In this document: positions 14,001 to 26,900 of the stretch, one piece after another | Layout of the letters: every line of letters begins with the position of its first letter | Numbering within the stretch: the first letter of the stretch is position 1 | From: Hydractinia symbiolongicarpus | Taxonomy: Eukaryota; Cnidaria; Hydrozoa; Anthoathecata; Hydractiniidae | Reading direction: 5' to 3' | Length of the DNA: 64,000 nt | Assembly (NCBI RefSeq): GCF_029227915.1 | Contig: NC_079888.1 | Span: 17,834,001-17,898,000 of the forward strand | Position numbers and translations under genes: made by a program | The notes under the pieces: generated by a model | Database searches by the model: none | The model's input: the letters and a program-made list of their open reading frames with translations, nothing else | Told to the model about the DNA's origin: nothing

Positions 14001-17000
14001 TTAAAGTTCACTGACAACTCCTGCTTGACGTGAAACTTTTTAAAAATCTTCAGAATTTAAGGTCTTGGGAATATATCAGATATCACTAAAGCTATTTTAT
14101 CTTTTACTATGGTGCAGTTTGAAACTCCGAAGTATCTTGTTATATTACCGAGAAAACAACCAACGACTCAAGCTGAAAATTTTGTAAAGAAAAAAGCGTG
14201 AAAACTATTAAGAACCTGTCTCATTGTTTCACTTGTTGGCAGAGGTCTCACTTTACCCAATAAAACAGAGGTTTCACTTTGTACCTGTCATTACAATTAG
14301 TGACTCTCCACTGAAGTGCTTTGTGTCTATGTTATGATAATATTGTCAACATGAATCTTTAAAACACTCCTGTAATTGAGAAGATTTCTTCAAGGAATAA
14401 TTTGTTTGAAAAAAGATTTATGTACAATTTGTGTTGTGATAAGAAAATCCTTAAAAAATTTTGTCTATGTTGAAGGGCTGTTCTACTGTTGAGCATTACT
14501 GTCAAACTTCTGACAGTTCAGACAACAAAGCTTGTCTATCAAAACAAATGCCTCAATTACATTAAATATTGATCCATGTTAGTGTTTGAGTCAGCATGCT
14601 AAAACTAAGGTACACAGTCTAAACTTCATACAAAATCGGTTTAGTACAGAGGTAAATGTTGTGCTTTTTAAAATTCCAAAAAGTATTTTTACTTAATGTT
14701 CAGAACTTTATACACCCCAACAACCAAATGTTTTTTTGTTGTCAATGGAACAACAACAGTAAAAATGTTTTTCTTCCTTAACTAGATTTAGACTAAATTA
14801 TACAGAGGTCTTGCTGTATCAGATTATGTAGAGGTTTCAATTTATCTGATTATACAAAGGTTTTGCTTGCCCATTTTTACTAAATTATGCAGTGGTCTCG
14901 CTTCACCAGGTTATCTAGCAATCTTACAGGTCTTCACCTACAATCTCACTTTACCCTATTACACAAGCATATTGTTTTTTACTTTCTGTTTATATGGCAT
15001 GAGCAAGAAAAACTTCTATTTTCCCAGTTTTTCGATATTTTCCCAAATGAACAGCCCCTAACTTTGTGAATTTAAAGTTAGAATTTGTTCATACCAGTCA
15101 ATAACGTATGCATAGCAGCGAATATTGTTCTGTTCCCAATTTATTTTAATTTGTTTAACATATTCAATGTTTTTCTATAGGGAGTACCTCCAGAATCTTT
15201 AAGTAGAGTTGTCTCGCCACTAGTGAGAGATCTAATACAAGGATGCACAAAGAAAGAAAGAGCAGAACGGTTGGTGAAATTCATCTTTTGTTTTTGTTTT
15301 GATAAAGACTTTTCTTTCTCTCTCCCTGCCCTAAACATCAAAATCCAAAATACCTTTACAGTCCAGAACTTTAAAAACTCCTGTAAAACTGGTAAACAAA
15401 AAAATAGTTAACGTAATTAAACATCAAAGGATTAGACCTTAGACCTTCACATTGAGTTTTCGTTCTGCAAGCACTTTTCGGTATGTAAGTCACTTCTTCC
15501 TTGTTTCACTTTTCACAAATCTACTGTGTTTACCTGGTATAAAATTTTGAATTCCAAATGTTTTTACACAAAATCAAAGAAATAATTAACCCTTCGTTAC
15601 ATTTACATATTTATTTCCATATTTTTATATATTTTTACATATATATTTTTATATATTTTTATATATTTATAATTTTGTTTTTATATTTTGTAGATTGACT
15701 GTTAAGGAATTACTCGAATCTGAGTTTTTTCAAATTGAAAAGGTACGAGTTGAATTAGCGAGACCCATCAATGAAATTCTTGAAGAAGACTTACAAGTGA
15801 TCCCGCTCAGGTTAAAGGGAGAGCGTGCCAACCACAGCCAGGATGAAGCGATTGAGTTCGACTACACTATTGATGAAGACAATCCTGAGTTGGTTGCAGG
15901 GGAGATGGTATGTACTTTATTCTGTTCAACTAAGCTTTGTCAATGGGGAGGGGGGGGGGGGGGGGGTGGATTAAGTTAGAACTATGGTCAAGTATTTAGA
16001 ATCTCTTGCTCTATTTGAAGTATCACTTGTTTTTGTTATTTTGAATGTTCAATTTTAATGTTCGTCCACGTGACGTAGTATCATTTTAGCTGAACGATAT
16101 CTCATTTTTCCTGATTGTCATTCAGGTGAAATCAAAGCATGTATTTGAAGATGACATGAAGAATGTAACAAAAGCTATACGAAATGCTATGACATCCTTC
16201 TTCCGTGAAAAAGAAAAGTTTGGTAAAGAAAAAAGCGAAAAAGAAAAGGAGCGAGTGGCTCTTGAGAAAATGAAATCTCAAGAAGACACCACGACGGAGG
16301 TGAAAGCAGAACCCTCTCCTGCAGATGATGAAACACGCAAACCAGCCACCGTTATCGAAAATCCAAATTTTGCTACTGAATCGTCTGTGGAGGAAAATTC
16401 AGATAAAGCGAGTGAAAGTGGTAGTGTTGTTATGCTCGAGCGATCCAATTCAACTCAAACTAACGCTCCTACAGATGCTCCAGTGGATCTGTCTTTGGTA
16501 AGATGGTTTACCTGTTGCTAGGTGTTATTAGTGAGACTGAACAAAAATTAAAAGCCATTCCATACTAGAAAACATCCATATTATGATCATTTACTCCTCC
16601 CGACAATTTTTTTTGACATAAAATGTTATGTTTAGTGTAACCCTACCCTTATTAACAAACACGATTGACTTCTTGTAGGCACCTACTGGAAAAAGTTCTG
16701 ATGAAAGTTTGGAAGTCACATCAAATCCATCCTCTGTTAATGTAAGTATCGTTCCCGTAGAATTAGACTTATTTAACGTGTAGTTATCGTATCGTTTATT
16801 TTTGTAACGTGCATTTTTATATTTGTTTAGGATATATCCGAAGCACGGGCGCCTTCGCCACCAACCACTGAAGCAGTTGTTGATTCAACTATTTCAGATA
16901 CTGGTCGAACATCTCCTCCAATACATACTGGAAATGGCGGTGCGATGCATGGCAAAACTAGAGAGAAAAACAAATCGAAAAAAGACCGGCTGCCGAAACT

Positions 17001-20000
17001 TACTCTTCAATGCGTGCGTGATGAATCTGTGGCGGAGTGTTCGTTCGACACGCACAGAAGTGCGCGCATTACGTTTCAGTTTGGTATCAAAGAGGACGCA
17101 CCAGAAGATATTGCTGACAAGATGGTAGCTTTCTTATGTTTTGTTAATTATTGACAGTAGTGTTTTTAAACGTCTCTCTGCTATATACCAAACGATTCTT
17201 GTTAGTTGGAACTTCGAGCAGCTGTACACTTTGCTAACGGACATGTAATTTGCATTTCTTAAACTTACAGTTTACTTGACTGGGTACAAAATAAGTGGGA
17301 CCATCCCCTATGTAATATATACCATTTTATATGTAAGGCTACTTGTAGAGAGCTTTGTTTGTTCAACATTGCTTGATAAAAATCATTATTCTAGATCGAG
17401 GCTGGTCATTTGCGTGCATCAAATAAACAGCTGTTCGTCAACCAGATGAAAGAAATCGTCGCTGGGGTGGAGAGAGGAGATATACCCGACTCGAAAAAGA
17501 AGACTGGTGATAGCGAAAACAAATCGGATATGGATGGCATTATCATAGTACGTTAATTTCTTCCATTGTTTTTATTTGTTCTTTTATTGATGCACGTTAA
17601 AATTAAACGAAAAAAATTGTCACACGATAAAATGATACGATAAGAGATGGTAAGATGGATACGCGTTAAAATTGCGCGATAAACATTGCCAGCACATGAT
17701 AATTACGCGATAAATGTACGCTTAGATAACACGACACGCCGTTTAGCGAGCGTACGTTATGTTTACTCTAAGAAAAGGTCAATCTATATACATATTTGTC
17801 GAATATACGATGAAATTGCACAATAAAAATACGCTGTAGAAAGGCTTACCTAACCCATTCCATTATTAATCTTTTCAGGAAGACTCCAACGCACAAGATA
17901 GCATCTCATCGGTCAGTAGCATATCAAGCGGTGAAACTTCGTACACAAGTGGTAGCGACCAACGAAAGTCGCCTGTTTCTGTCGAGTTAGATGCAGCTTT
18001 AAAGATGGGTACCGTTGACATTACAGATGCTACTACCAAAGAGGACCCCAAAGAAAGTAAAACTGAACCTCCAGTTGATTCAATTGCAAACAAATCCTTT
18101 TCGCCGCCATGTGAACCTGGATCTCCGAAGAAAACAAATGGGAGGTTCAGCGTAGCCAGAGTCCAGTTGGAAACTCAAGAGTCAAATGCTCCAAAAACCA
18201 CCGGCAGATTCAATGTAAAAGCCGTCACTGTAAGCAATGCATCTGATATGTCGTCACCGCTGTCGCCGTCATCTGACCCAACAAGCCCGAACTCTGCACT
18301 CAGTTCACTAAACAACTCTCTTAGCCTTCCACAAGGAAGTTTTGCTGAACGCATGCGAACAGAATCGGATCCCTGTTCCGACTGCAATCCGTTTGTTCCC
18401 GCTGTTCATCACGCCCGGCAAAGATCTGAACCCCTTCGTCCAATTTCTCCAGTAGAACTGGAAGCGATAATAATGAAGGAGGCTGCAAATATATCTTCTT
18501 CACAAGCTACTAAGTCTGGAATTACACGTCCAGATCCCGATGCGATCGTCAGCGTTGACGCGGCTGCTAAGGGTAAAGAGGAAGACAAGACAGGTGTCCT
18601 TAAGGAGATGTTACAGGAAGTATTGGTTAGGGGTAAGGAGCACACGTTTGTTGTGTCTTCTGTGCTCGACAAACCACCCATCCTGGCGACTTCGGAGTAT
18701 AGTGCAGCCAGTGAAGCAAATGCGAAGGCAGAGTCACCTCAGTCAACCATAAACAATTCAACAGCTTCTAAATTACTTACATCGGATTCAAAGGTGTCTC
18801 CACAAAATACAGAACATGCACCACCACTCCATCCTCCCCTAAAAAGTGTCAATAGTACTGTGTTGGAATTCGACCCTTTTCTTGCAGAAGCAGGTACTGC
18901 TCCCACGGATACCAAGTGTGAAAACCAACGCTCAGGTGGGGCGCCGCAGAGCGGCTACTCTTCTTCAGTGGCAGATTCGGCGAGTAGCAGTCGAACTGCA
19001 TCACCTACGTCTATGCTTACACCTTCTGAATCGATGGAAAACATCAAGGCGAGCGTTGGTCAAGCATCATCCGTCGTTTCGAACACGAAAGTGGATGAAA
19101 ATGTAAGTTTAGCAGTAGTAGACTTGCACTTTTATTTAATATTTTATTTCGCGTATTGATGAAGCGATTTTGTTGGCGCTATGAAATGACTCTAGAGGAC
19201 TTTCCAAATTAAGTGCGTACGGACATTTTTTGTAAACCATGTATTCCTTTTCATTTCATTCATGTTTAACATTATTGTGTAGTGTTCATCCAAGGACAAC
19301 AACGATTCTTAGCGAACCTAAACGATTCTTGAATCGATTCTTAGCGACTTGAATCGATTCTTAGCGAGTGCAGGCTCATTTTAGCGTTTTTAAAGTTGCA
19401 TGGTTTGTAAAAAATAGTTTCTAATGTAATTTAGGTGAGCAGTAAACCGCCATCACATCCGAGCAGGTCTCGTACTTCGACATCTAGCAGTTCCACATAC
19501 AACGTATCAGACATGTTACTACAAGCTGTCGTATCTTCTGATGAATACACGAAAATCAGAAACAAGTAAGCACTACTGAACGAGTTAAAAAATTATCTGT
19601 CTTAGTATGTAAAAAGAGACAATGGAAAACCTCAATATAAACTCATGGACTTATATTTTTTCATTGATTGGTAGTTTCGTATTTTAAATTAGTAGCACCA
19701 GGCTCTCTTATCTATATTTTAATACCCGTATACGTCTGTCCGTCTGTCACGCAAAATGGTAGCTTAGCTGCGCAAGTATAAAAAGGACGAGCGAACCCGT
19801 GGATTTTTCCGCGGGCTAACTACTAGTATATTTAAAATGTCCTAAATTTAAGTTGCAGCAGGTAGGCTTATATTCAGAAGGGTTGATAAGACAGGGACTT
19901 GAGTTTTTTCTTGATAATCTAAGACAATTTTAATGAGAGAATAGATATAACTCATTCTTGGACTTGCATTTGTCAATATAAGCAGAAATTTCTGAATGCT

Positions 20001-21155
20001 TATTTTCAATGAAACTACGAAAGGTGTTGGTTTTAAAGTTTAAACGTTTTTCCTGTTTTTAGACATAAAAAAGAAATGACGTCAATGCAGAGGCGGCACA
20101 ACGAAGACTTTGCGTTTCTCATCGCGAAAATGCGTCAATCGCAAGAACAAACCACGGTGGTACAAGATGTCTCTAGAGACCACGGTGAAGCAACAGGTCT
20201 TTCTACTAAAAAAGAACTACCCAAGGCTGACGATGCCAAAGAGCGAAGGGAGCGCAAACCCATGTCGCGTCACAGCTCTCAAGAACTTTTGGACACTGCT
20301 GGTCTCGGTCACGGTGAAATACAGCCTGGTAGAAAGGCGGAGACAGAAAAGGCTCGTTTAGATCAAATGTACATGGAACAGCTTAACTCGATGGTAAGTT
20401 TGTCCAAAAAACAAGAACCAAATCAAAAGTCGGATTTAAAACTTTCCAAACCCAGCTTAAACGAACTCAAACTAAAAAGTCAAGCTGCTCAAATGAAAAA
20501 GCAACCTAGTACTGAGGGCCTTAAATCCTCTACTGTCTTGGTAAGTGAAGCGTCGAGTGCATCAACTGTGACAACAGCTTCGACAAGTCTCGCAGCAACT
20601 AACGTCATATCGACATCGACTACGAGCACTGGCTTAAACAAAAATCGAATCAGCGCGGTCGCGCAACAGGTCGGCGCCGAGATGTTTGCTCAGTCGTTGA
20701 TTAACTTGAACCTTTCGTCGTTGTTGCATTCAGTTGAGATGAGAGAAAGAAGATTGAAGTCGAAGACTGCACCAGTTGTCACATCAGCTTTGCCAAGCAA
20801 CTCGCCCCAATCGACTGCGGCTGGATATTCTCATTATCACACTATAGGCGCGGGAGACCAGCATGCGTTTTGTCCGTCTGGAGCGTCAAACGTTTCGAAT
20901 CAACCGGCAGCGACGTCTTTATTTCAGACTGACGTTGCTTCAGATTTAAGTGACTCCGGGTTGCATCTTCGCAGTTCAGTTGATGGTTCTTCTCGAGCAA
21001 ATGAATCCGAAAGAAATAAATGGCCACCACCTGGCGTGGATTTACATCGGACTAATAGCTTAAATGCACTCGAAGGTATCGCTTTGCCTGGCCAATCGAC
21101 GTCGCCTAATCACCCGTCTTGTCATAGTGTACCGCAGTCGAACGGACCACTTTGA
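8008..21155 (+). CDS. WNK: WNK (with-no-lysine) serine/threonine kinase, 13 coding exons
   Basis: Coding exons: 8008-8391, 9992-10179, 11900-12120, 12213-12370, 15181-15269, 15694-15907, 16126-16497, 16679-16741, 16831-17124, 17395-17547, 17879-19102, 19435-19565, 20063-21155. All have GT-AG borders and matching phases and sum to 1528 codons. In this family the kinase senses chloride and osmotic state and activates SPAK/OSR1, which control cation-chloride cotransporters. Visible: glycine loop GRGSFK with the displaced catalytic lysine K108; C125 (AWCELQ) in the usual lysine position, the WNK hallmark; HRD at 227-229; DLG at 248-250; activation loop [17 protein letters not shown] first CCT-like domain lies at about 375-455 and a second at about 617-690. 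RFSV (801-804) and RFNV (822-825) fit SPAK/OSR1 docking sites. A charged, probably coiled-coil segment follows near 1165-1195. The long linkers are Ser/Thr-rich. ATG 8008 is the first in-frame ATG; 8014 is an alternative. Family is certain; the exon 5 donor (GTTGGT) is weak but required by phase. Confidence 0.95.
13003..13050. repeat. Two adjacent near-perfect palindromes in WNK intron 4
   Basis: 13003-13021 reads GGGACATTT-A-AAATGTCCC, a 9-bp perfect inverted repeat around one base. 13023-13050 is a perfect 28-bp palindrome centred on GCTAGC. They sit one base apart inside the 2.8-kb intron. They may be the ends of a foldback element or a cruciform-prone site; no flanking duplication was seen. 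Confidence 0.7.
15600..15682. repeat. AT-rich low-complexity tract before WNK exon 6
   Basis: Repeated TTTTTATATAT and TTTACATAT strings run up to the polypyrimidine tract and TAG acceptor of exon 6. Simple repeat. Confidence 0.75.
15943..15967. repeat. Poly-G tract in WNK intron 6
   Basis: An almost uninterrupted G run begins about 36 bp after the exon 6 donor. It could form a G-quadruplex in the pre-mRNA; its length may be unreliable because homopolymers sequence poorly. Confidence 0.75.
19301..19371. repeat. Short tandem repeat in WNK intron 11
   Basis: Four imperfect copies of AACGATTCTTAGCGA / AATCGATTCTTAGCGA follow one another. No coding potential. Confidence 0.7.
19711..19826 (+). 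mobile_element. Candidate 116-bp non-autonomous Helitron-like element in WNK intron 12
   Basis: The segment begins with TC right after an A and ends with CTAG right before a T, which fits Helitron insertion between A and T. Just upstream of the end is a 7-bp stem, CCCGTGG-ATTTT-T-CCGCGGG with one G-T pair, followed by CTAACTACTAG. No flanking duplication is seen, as expected. It has no coding capacity. A single copy cannot prove mobility. Confidence 0.5.
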
Positions 21156-21190
21156 TTGTAATAATGTACACGAGTCTCACTCTGGGTACA

Positions 21191-21196
21191 AATAAA
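21191..21196 (+). terminator. Poly(A) signal for WNK
   Basis: AATAAA 36 bp after the WNK stop codon; a second AATAAA lies at 21250-21255. Either could direct cleavage of the transcript. Confidence 0.6.
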
Positions 21197-23946
21197 ATTA
21201 CGTTTTTATGAAATCAGGAATAACAGTTGTTTGAATGATTTGTTTTCCGAATAAAAGAATTTATTTTTTAAATTTAATTTTGTATTCATAGTAAAAAATG
21301 GTTGTCGTTATAAGTATTATATGTTTACCCCCTGAAATATTTATGCCCCCCTTCTTGTGGAACTCTCAGTCTTAAACAAACCGGGTGCAATGTTCGACAT
21401 TTAACATCTGCATTGTAACGTTAGAGTTTTAATAGCTCGTTATTTGTTGTTCGGTTCAATTAGAAATTTTAGTTCGTTGAAGTTTATTCTTTCTGTGACA
21501 CGTTTGTTTATAAGCTTTAACGAAGGAGAACAATGATACCATCGCAGGTCTTTTTCGCATCTTTGGTTCTATGTTTTTATTTTGTTTATTTTATTTTCCA
21601 GAATTAGCATAAAATGCAGAAAAAAAGTTTCAACACCTATTTTCTTTTAACCTTCTGAAACGTTTTCCAGACTTCCTTAGTTAACATATAGCTTTAACTA
21701 AAACCGACAAACTTTTAAAGCATCGATTACACTGACGGAAATGTAGTTTTGTTGTACATTGTTATTTATTTAAGAGTTTTATATAGTGAATAATCTTGGA
21801 TGTTTGTAACAGCTTCGTGTTCATCATATTTTGAAAGCGAGGTTGATTTTGTTGACTTTGTTATTCCGTACACTTAACGAAACAAATACACAGAAACGTC
21901 CTCAACCTGTTCTTTCCCTGTGAATTTTGTCTTTTGTTTAGTTCGTAAATCGGAAAGTGTGTGCTAACCTCAGTAGGACGTTCAGTTTTCAAAACACTCA
22001 CAAAATCTCCTAAATAACCTAAAATTTAGACTCAAAATATTGATTGCTCCTAAAATCTTTTAAACTGTCCCTTATCGGGAAAAAAATGGGTTAAAAATTT
22101 AGTCGGTAAAAAAGTCGGGTAAAAATTTAGTCACCTAAAAAAATTTTAGTCACTTTTTCCAAACCAATTTTTTCCCGACTAAATATTTTCAATATAAGAA
22201 GTAAACAATGGGGATACTTCTCAGTAGTCATTAATTAACGCATTTCAAAACTTTCAACATAAGAATCTTCGTTTTCGGAATCAATTTCTCCTCTGGCAAC
22301 ACCGTCATAATTCCAATCGTTTAAACTGTTGACGAAACATCCATTATATAAAGTGTTTCTTTGTCTTGAAAAGGTTTTGGTCAGAGCAAAAAAAAGTCCG
22401 GTAAAATATTTGGTCGGGGATTAAAAAATCGGGGAAAATCTTCCCCATGACCTGCAATGGGGGACAAAAAGCCCTGGGAACAAGGTGGGGTCCTTATCTC
22501 AGCAGCTCTTTGTACTTTTTAGAAAGTCAACAAGCGGATGCTGACTCTAGTGTAGAGAAGTGAATTTTATGCGAATGCTAACCTCCTAGGGGTTTCTGCC
22601 TTTTTGACATCAAGGGCTTGCGGCGAAAAGACCTTGCTAGCCGTCGAGTAACCGCAAGCGATTGGACATCAGGTAACAAACCCCATGTAATTCCACTAAC
22701 TTATGTTCAAGATAAAACATATTAATATTCATATGTTATGTGAGAGGGGTAAAGAAGAAAACAATGCATTTTTAAATTGAAGTGTGCAAGAAAGAAATTA
22801 TTGTAGTTTCACTTCTTTCCTCTTTTTCTCTAGCGCACATTTTCATCAAAATCACTCAAGAAGTCGAAAATTTAAATTAGTTTACACAATTTCAATTTAG
22901 ATACAAATGTTTTTCTCATTTAATTTTCGCATCGAACTAGTTATCGAATGTTTCGATAATATGGAATTGCTTTCGTACTTCCTTGGAGGTTCGAGTTATC
23001 GGGACTCTGCTGAATATTTCGTGACACATAACTAATTTTCACGAGAAATATACGGAAAATAAAATTTAATTTTCGCGAAGTTTCGCGAAGATCTATTATT
23101 GCGCATGGAATAAATTTCGCGTATATCCTAAAAAAGAAATTAATGACATTTTGTTTCACAATTTATATGATTTTTCAAGGGTTTCTATATAGAAGAAAAA
23201 ATAAATACTGCTGAAGTTGAAATTATAATACAGAAAGAAAATATCGATTTCATGAGAATTAATTATCGTGAAATTTCTGAATAGTAAGTTCCCCAATAAT
23301 TTGCGTGGGACTTAATTTTCGCGAAAGTCGCGAAAATTAAGTCCCTTAAGGTAGCTTTTTCTTTATCTAACGGGTTAAAATAATTTTCAATTGGCACTGT
23401 TTTAGGCGAAAATTTGGTCTAAAAACAAAAAATGTTCTGTCATCTAAAAGTTACCGGGCCAAAATTTTTGCAACACGCTGAAAATGATTATCACATGTTA
23501 AATTTGTGTAACATAAAATATACTATTTCATATGCACAGTTTTTACTTTATATTTTCACACCCAGTACAATTTTTTCTCCACACTAAACCAGAAATTGAA
23601 CTTAATCTTCTCATTGTTCAAATTGGTAATTTTTTTCTCCAAACGAACTTAGAAATTGACAGTATCGCATTCTTATTATTTCGTTATTACGAGGGTCGTA
23701 ATCGAGGCCGTAGTTTCTAAAGCAGGGTTTGTTACAAACAAAACCTTCAAAAACTTTCAGGTTTATCCGTCTTTATACTTTCCTTTTCATACTTTCTTCG
23801 AATCTGGTTATGCACAAAACTTTAAAATATACATACTTTCTCCGAATCTGGTTATGCACAAAACTTTAAAATATATAAAAGTAATCTATTTCTATTTTTT
23901 TTTAAAAAGTAACAAAATTTAATTTCTCGGTTCACGTAAATATTTC
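21197..23946. other. Convergent intergenic gap between WNK and APEX2
   Basis: No gene is recognised. The interval includes a repetitive patch at about 22080-22450, with recurring TTTAGTC and GGTAAAA/GGGGAAA strings and CCCTGGGAACAAGGT, which reads like a mobile-element end. A TTTTCGCGAA-rich stretch follows at 22910-23345. Both flanking genes end here, so no promoter is required. Confidence 0.6.
23307..23345. repeat. Perfect 18-bp inverted repeat (hairpin), 3-base loop
   Basis: The left arm GGGACTTAATTTTCGCGA is followed by AAG and then the exact reverse complement. Similar TTTTCGCGAA strings occur at about 23070-23090 and 24935-25050, so this is probably a copy or junction of a short foldback repeat family. 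Confidence 0.8.
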
Positions 23947-26900
23947 TTACGTCTTCCATAAAAAGAAATTACAACTCGCTTCTCGATTAGAAGTGTGCCC
24001 GGCAGGTCGATGACATATGTAAAATTGTCGACCGACGTTCGGACCTTCTTTCTTAACTGTTCTTAACACACATTTCTCTTTATGACCCGAACATAAAGGC
24101 GCCGGTTCTGGTCCTTTCAATATACTTTTCCAAGTGTTTTTATTTTTACTACGATCTCTTAAAGGCTTCGCAGAATCTACTATAGGCAATGTTTCAAAAC
24201 CACTATCCGTCTCTTTTACTTTTTTGTTCTCCTCCACAAAGGTTTTCTCACAGTTCGTTTTTTTCCCAAAATATCCAAGCAAGGATTTCGAGTTATCTAT
24301 CTTCTTACGCTTAGCCGCTTCCTTTTCGTTGCACCCATTCTTTCGTTTCGTTTGTACACTCAACGGAGGAGTACATAAGCCCCCTTCATCTGCTTGGATA
24401 TTTTCGTACGTCTTTTCCTTTTTCGTAAAATACGATTTAATTCTTTGTTGTTTTCCACAAACTTCGGGCATGTTAATCGCACACAAATCCGGTACCGAGC
24501 TACACTGGACAAATGAGAATGACAAATCCGACTCAACCGGACAATGATCCGATCCATCGATATCCTGACGAACACGAGTATCTAAAAATCCGTTTTCCGC
24601 CAGCTGTTTATCGGCTAAAATATAATCAATACGAGTTCCATAATTCGTTTCTCGCGCTCTTATTCGCGAACTCCAAGCTGTAAATGCACCTGTTTGATTG
24701 GGATGAAATTTCCGAAATGTGTCTATCAAAACACCTGTTGCGAAACATACTGATTTGTTTTGGAACGTTTCGTCAAAACTTTCTTCACTCTCCTCTTCAT
24801 TCTGACGGTCACCGGTGTTCTGTTGGGTGCAACCGTTCAAAAACTGGTCAAACCATACACGAGCAACATTTTGATCGAAATCCTTTGGAAAAAAAAAGGT
24901 AAGATACAAACACGTGATGCGTTGCTAAGAAGTAATTTTCGCGTGAAATAAATTTTTCTTTTTCCGTAATTGATGATTAGAAATTCAACCCAAGTATGCA
25001 GAAAATAATTTCACGAGTTTTAGTTTTTTTGCAAAAATTAATTCTCGCGAATAGCTGACTTTGGTGAAAAGGCATTCAGTCAGCACGAAAATTCGAGAAT
25101 TTTTTTCCCCTGAAAACATACTTCATTTAAGCAAATATAACTCAAACTACTGCACGATTTTTATTACACAAAGAGAAAAAAGAAAACCGCACCAATCAGT
25201 GGAGTGGTACCGCTTACTCAATGTCAAAGTTAAGCCTAAAATTTAGCTTAAATAAAAATGGAATTTCTGCATGAGATAAATGTTAACTTGAGAAAAAAAG
25301 TGTTACCTCATCAGGATCACAATGGTCGATACGTTTGTGAGAAACATTCAAATCGCCAGCTACAATCACGTGTCTAAAAATAAAAAAGGGATCCATCATC
25401 AAGCTCTATCTAATGCTCCAGTTGGCTTTCCTAACAATAATGTGTTAAAGGGCGAAGGACTTCATGGAGTTCATGATCACTGAGGACAAAAACAACATCT
25501 AAAATTATCTTAAATATCATATTAGGCATCGAAATATAACTAAAAATGACAGAAAGTTCCCAACGTGTATCTGACATCCATAATTTATGCGATATAAGCA
25601 CTTATCTTGTTATTAAATCTTCGTGATGAAAAGATGACAAAGCGTGACATGTGTCTGTACTTTTTTTATCCCTCGTTCTCCTTACCTTTACCCACAGATT
25701 CAAAAGAAAACTTCCCTCTCTGGTTTTACCGCATTTTTATGTCATAGTTGGATATTTTAAAAACAAAATTCATAAAAAAGACAATGTTTATATTTAAAGC
25801 CCTTTACAAGTCGCTTTCACGTTGCACTGCACTACACAGGAAATAACACTGCACAGGAAATATTAACCCTATAATAACTGTTTATGAGGGCAATACCGGA
25901 GAATATTGACCAACGTCAAAGTATTGCTCGAGGTTGCGAGTACGACAATAAATATAACATTATAAAAGCAGGATGTAGAAACCATGTCTTTATAGAAACT
26001 ATTCCCATGTGGAACGTACATTCGAACTAAAAATTGTTTTTTTAAAAAAAATCGAATCTGTCGTGTAAACATTACTACTGGTTTTTATTGTAGCTACAAC
26101 ATAGAATTCTTTAAAAGATCCTTTTTTTAAAGTTAGCTATAACGTTTAAAACAAGAAAAAATAAATTGTGTTTTTTTATAGACTATCCTCTTCCAAAATT
26201 ACTCTTCGTCCTTTGCGAGGCGAAAAAATTAGATTTGAACTAAAGTTTATGTTAAATGTACACTTATTTATCGAAGTTCCTTGAAAATTAGGTGTACTTG
26301 GTTACAAATAAAAGTAAGCTTCACTTTTGTTTCACATTGTGTTTACTTTTTTCCGTGTTTATTTACATTTAATGCTACCATATTTAAACTTTAAACACGG
26401 TTGCTATGGTAGCGGGCAATACCGTAAAATATTGCTCTTTTTGACGTAAGTTCTAACCAATCACATTGCGCGATTTTCAGAAATATTGATGCCCCCTTTT
26501 ACCCGGGTAATAATAACCAATCACATTGCGCAATTTTCGAAAATATCGATGCCGCCCTTTTACTCGGGTAATAATAGGTCACTAATTAATGCGATCAAAC
26601 ATTAACGCGAATTGCTTATTTGAGTTATGAAGGGCATGGTAATTAAGTAGAAACATACTCAAATTTTCACATTGTTTAATTAATGCTCATTGTGCCAACC
26701 CATAGTTTTCTTTTATAGAAGATAACCTAAAAGGATATGACATTTTTAAATCTTTCTTTTTCTATGTCCCTATATTTTGAGTAAGTTGAAGTTTTACAGT
26801 TTTACAAAAAAAAAGGACAGACAGACAAAGACTTACTTTCCAGCACGTATTAAAGCTTTACATCTAGCTTCCAAACATGCATAAAAATTCATCTTGTATT

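Noticed and set aside
18175-18681. Minus-strand frames opposite WNK exon 11
   Set aside because: Shadow frames of a Ser/Thr/Pro-rich coding exon.
22985-23010. tRNA T-arm-like GGTTCGAGT
   Set aside because: No acceptor stem, anticodon arm or A/B boxes at the right spacing.
24134-24547. 137-codon plus-strand frame
   Set aside because: Antisense to the last APEX2 exon, whose protein is clearly conserved.
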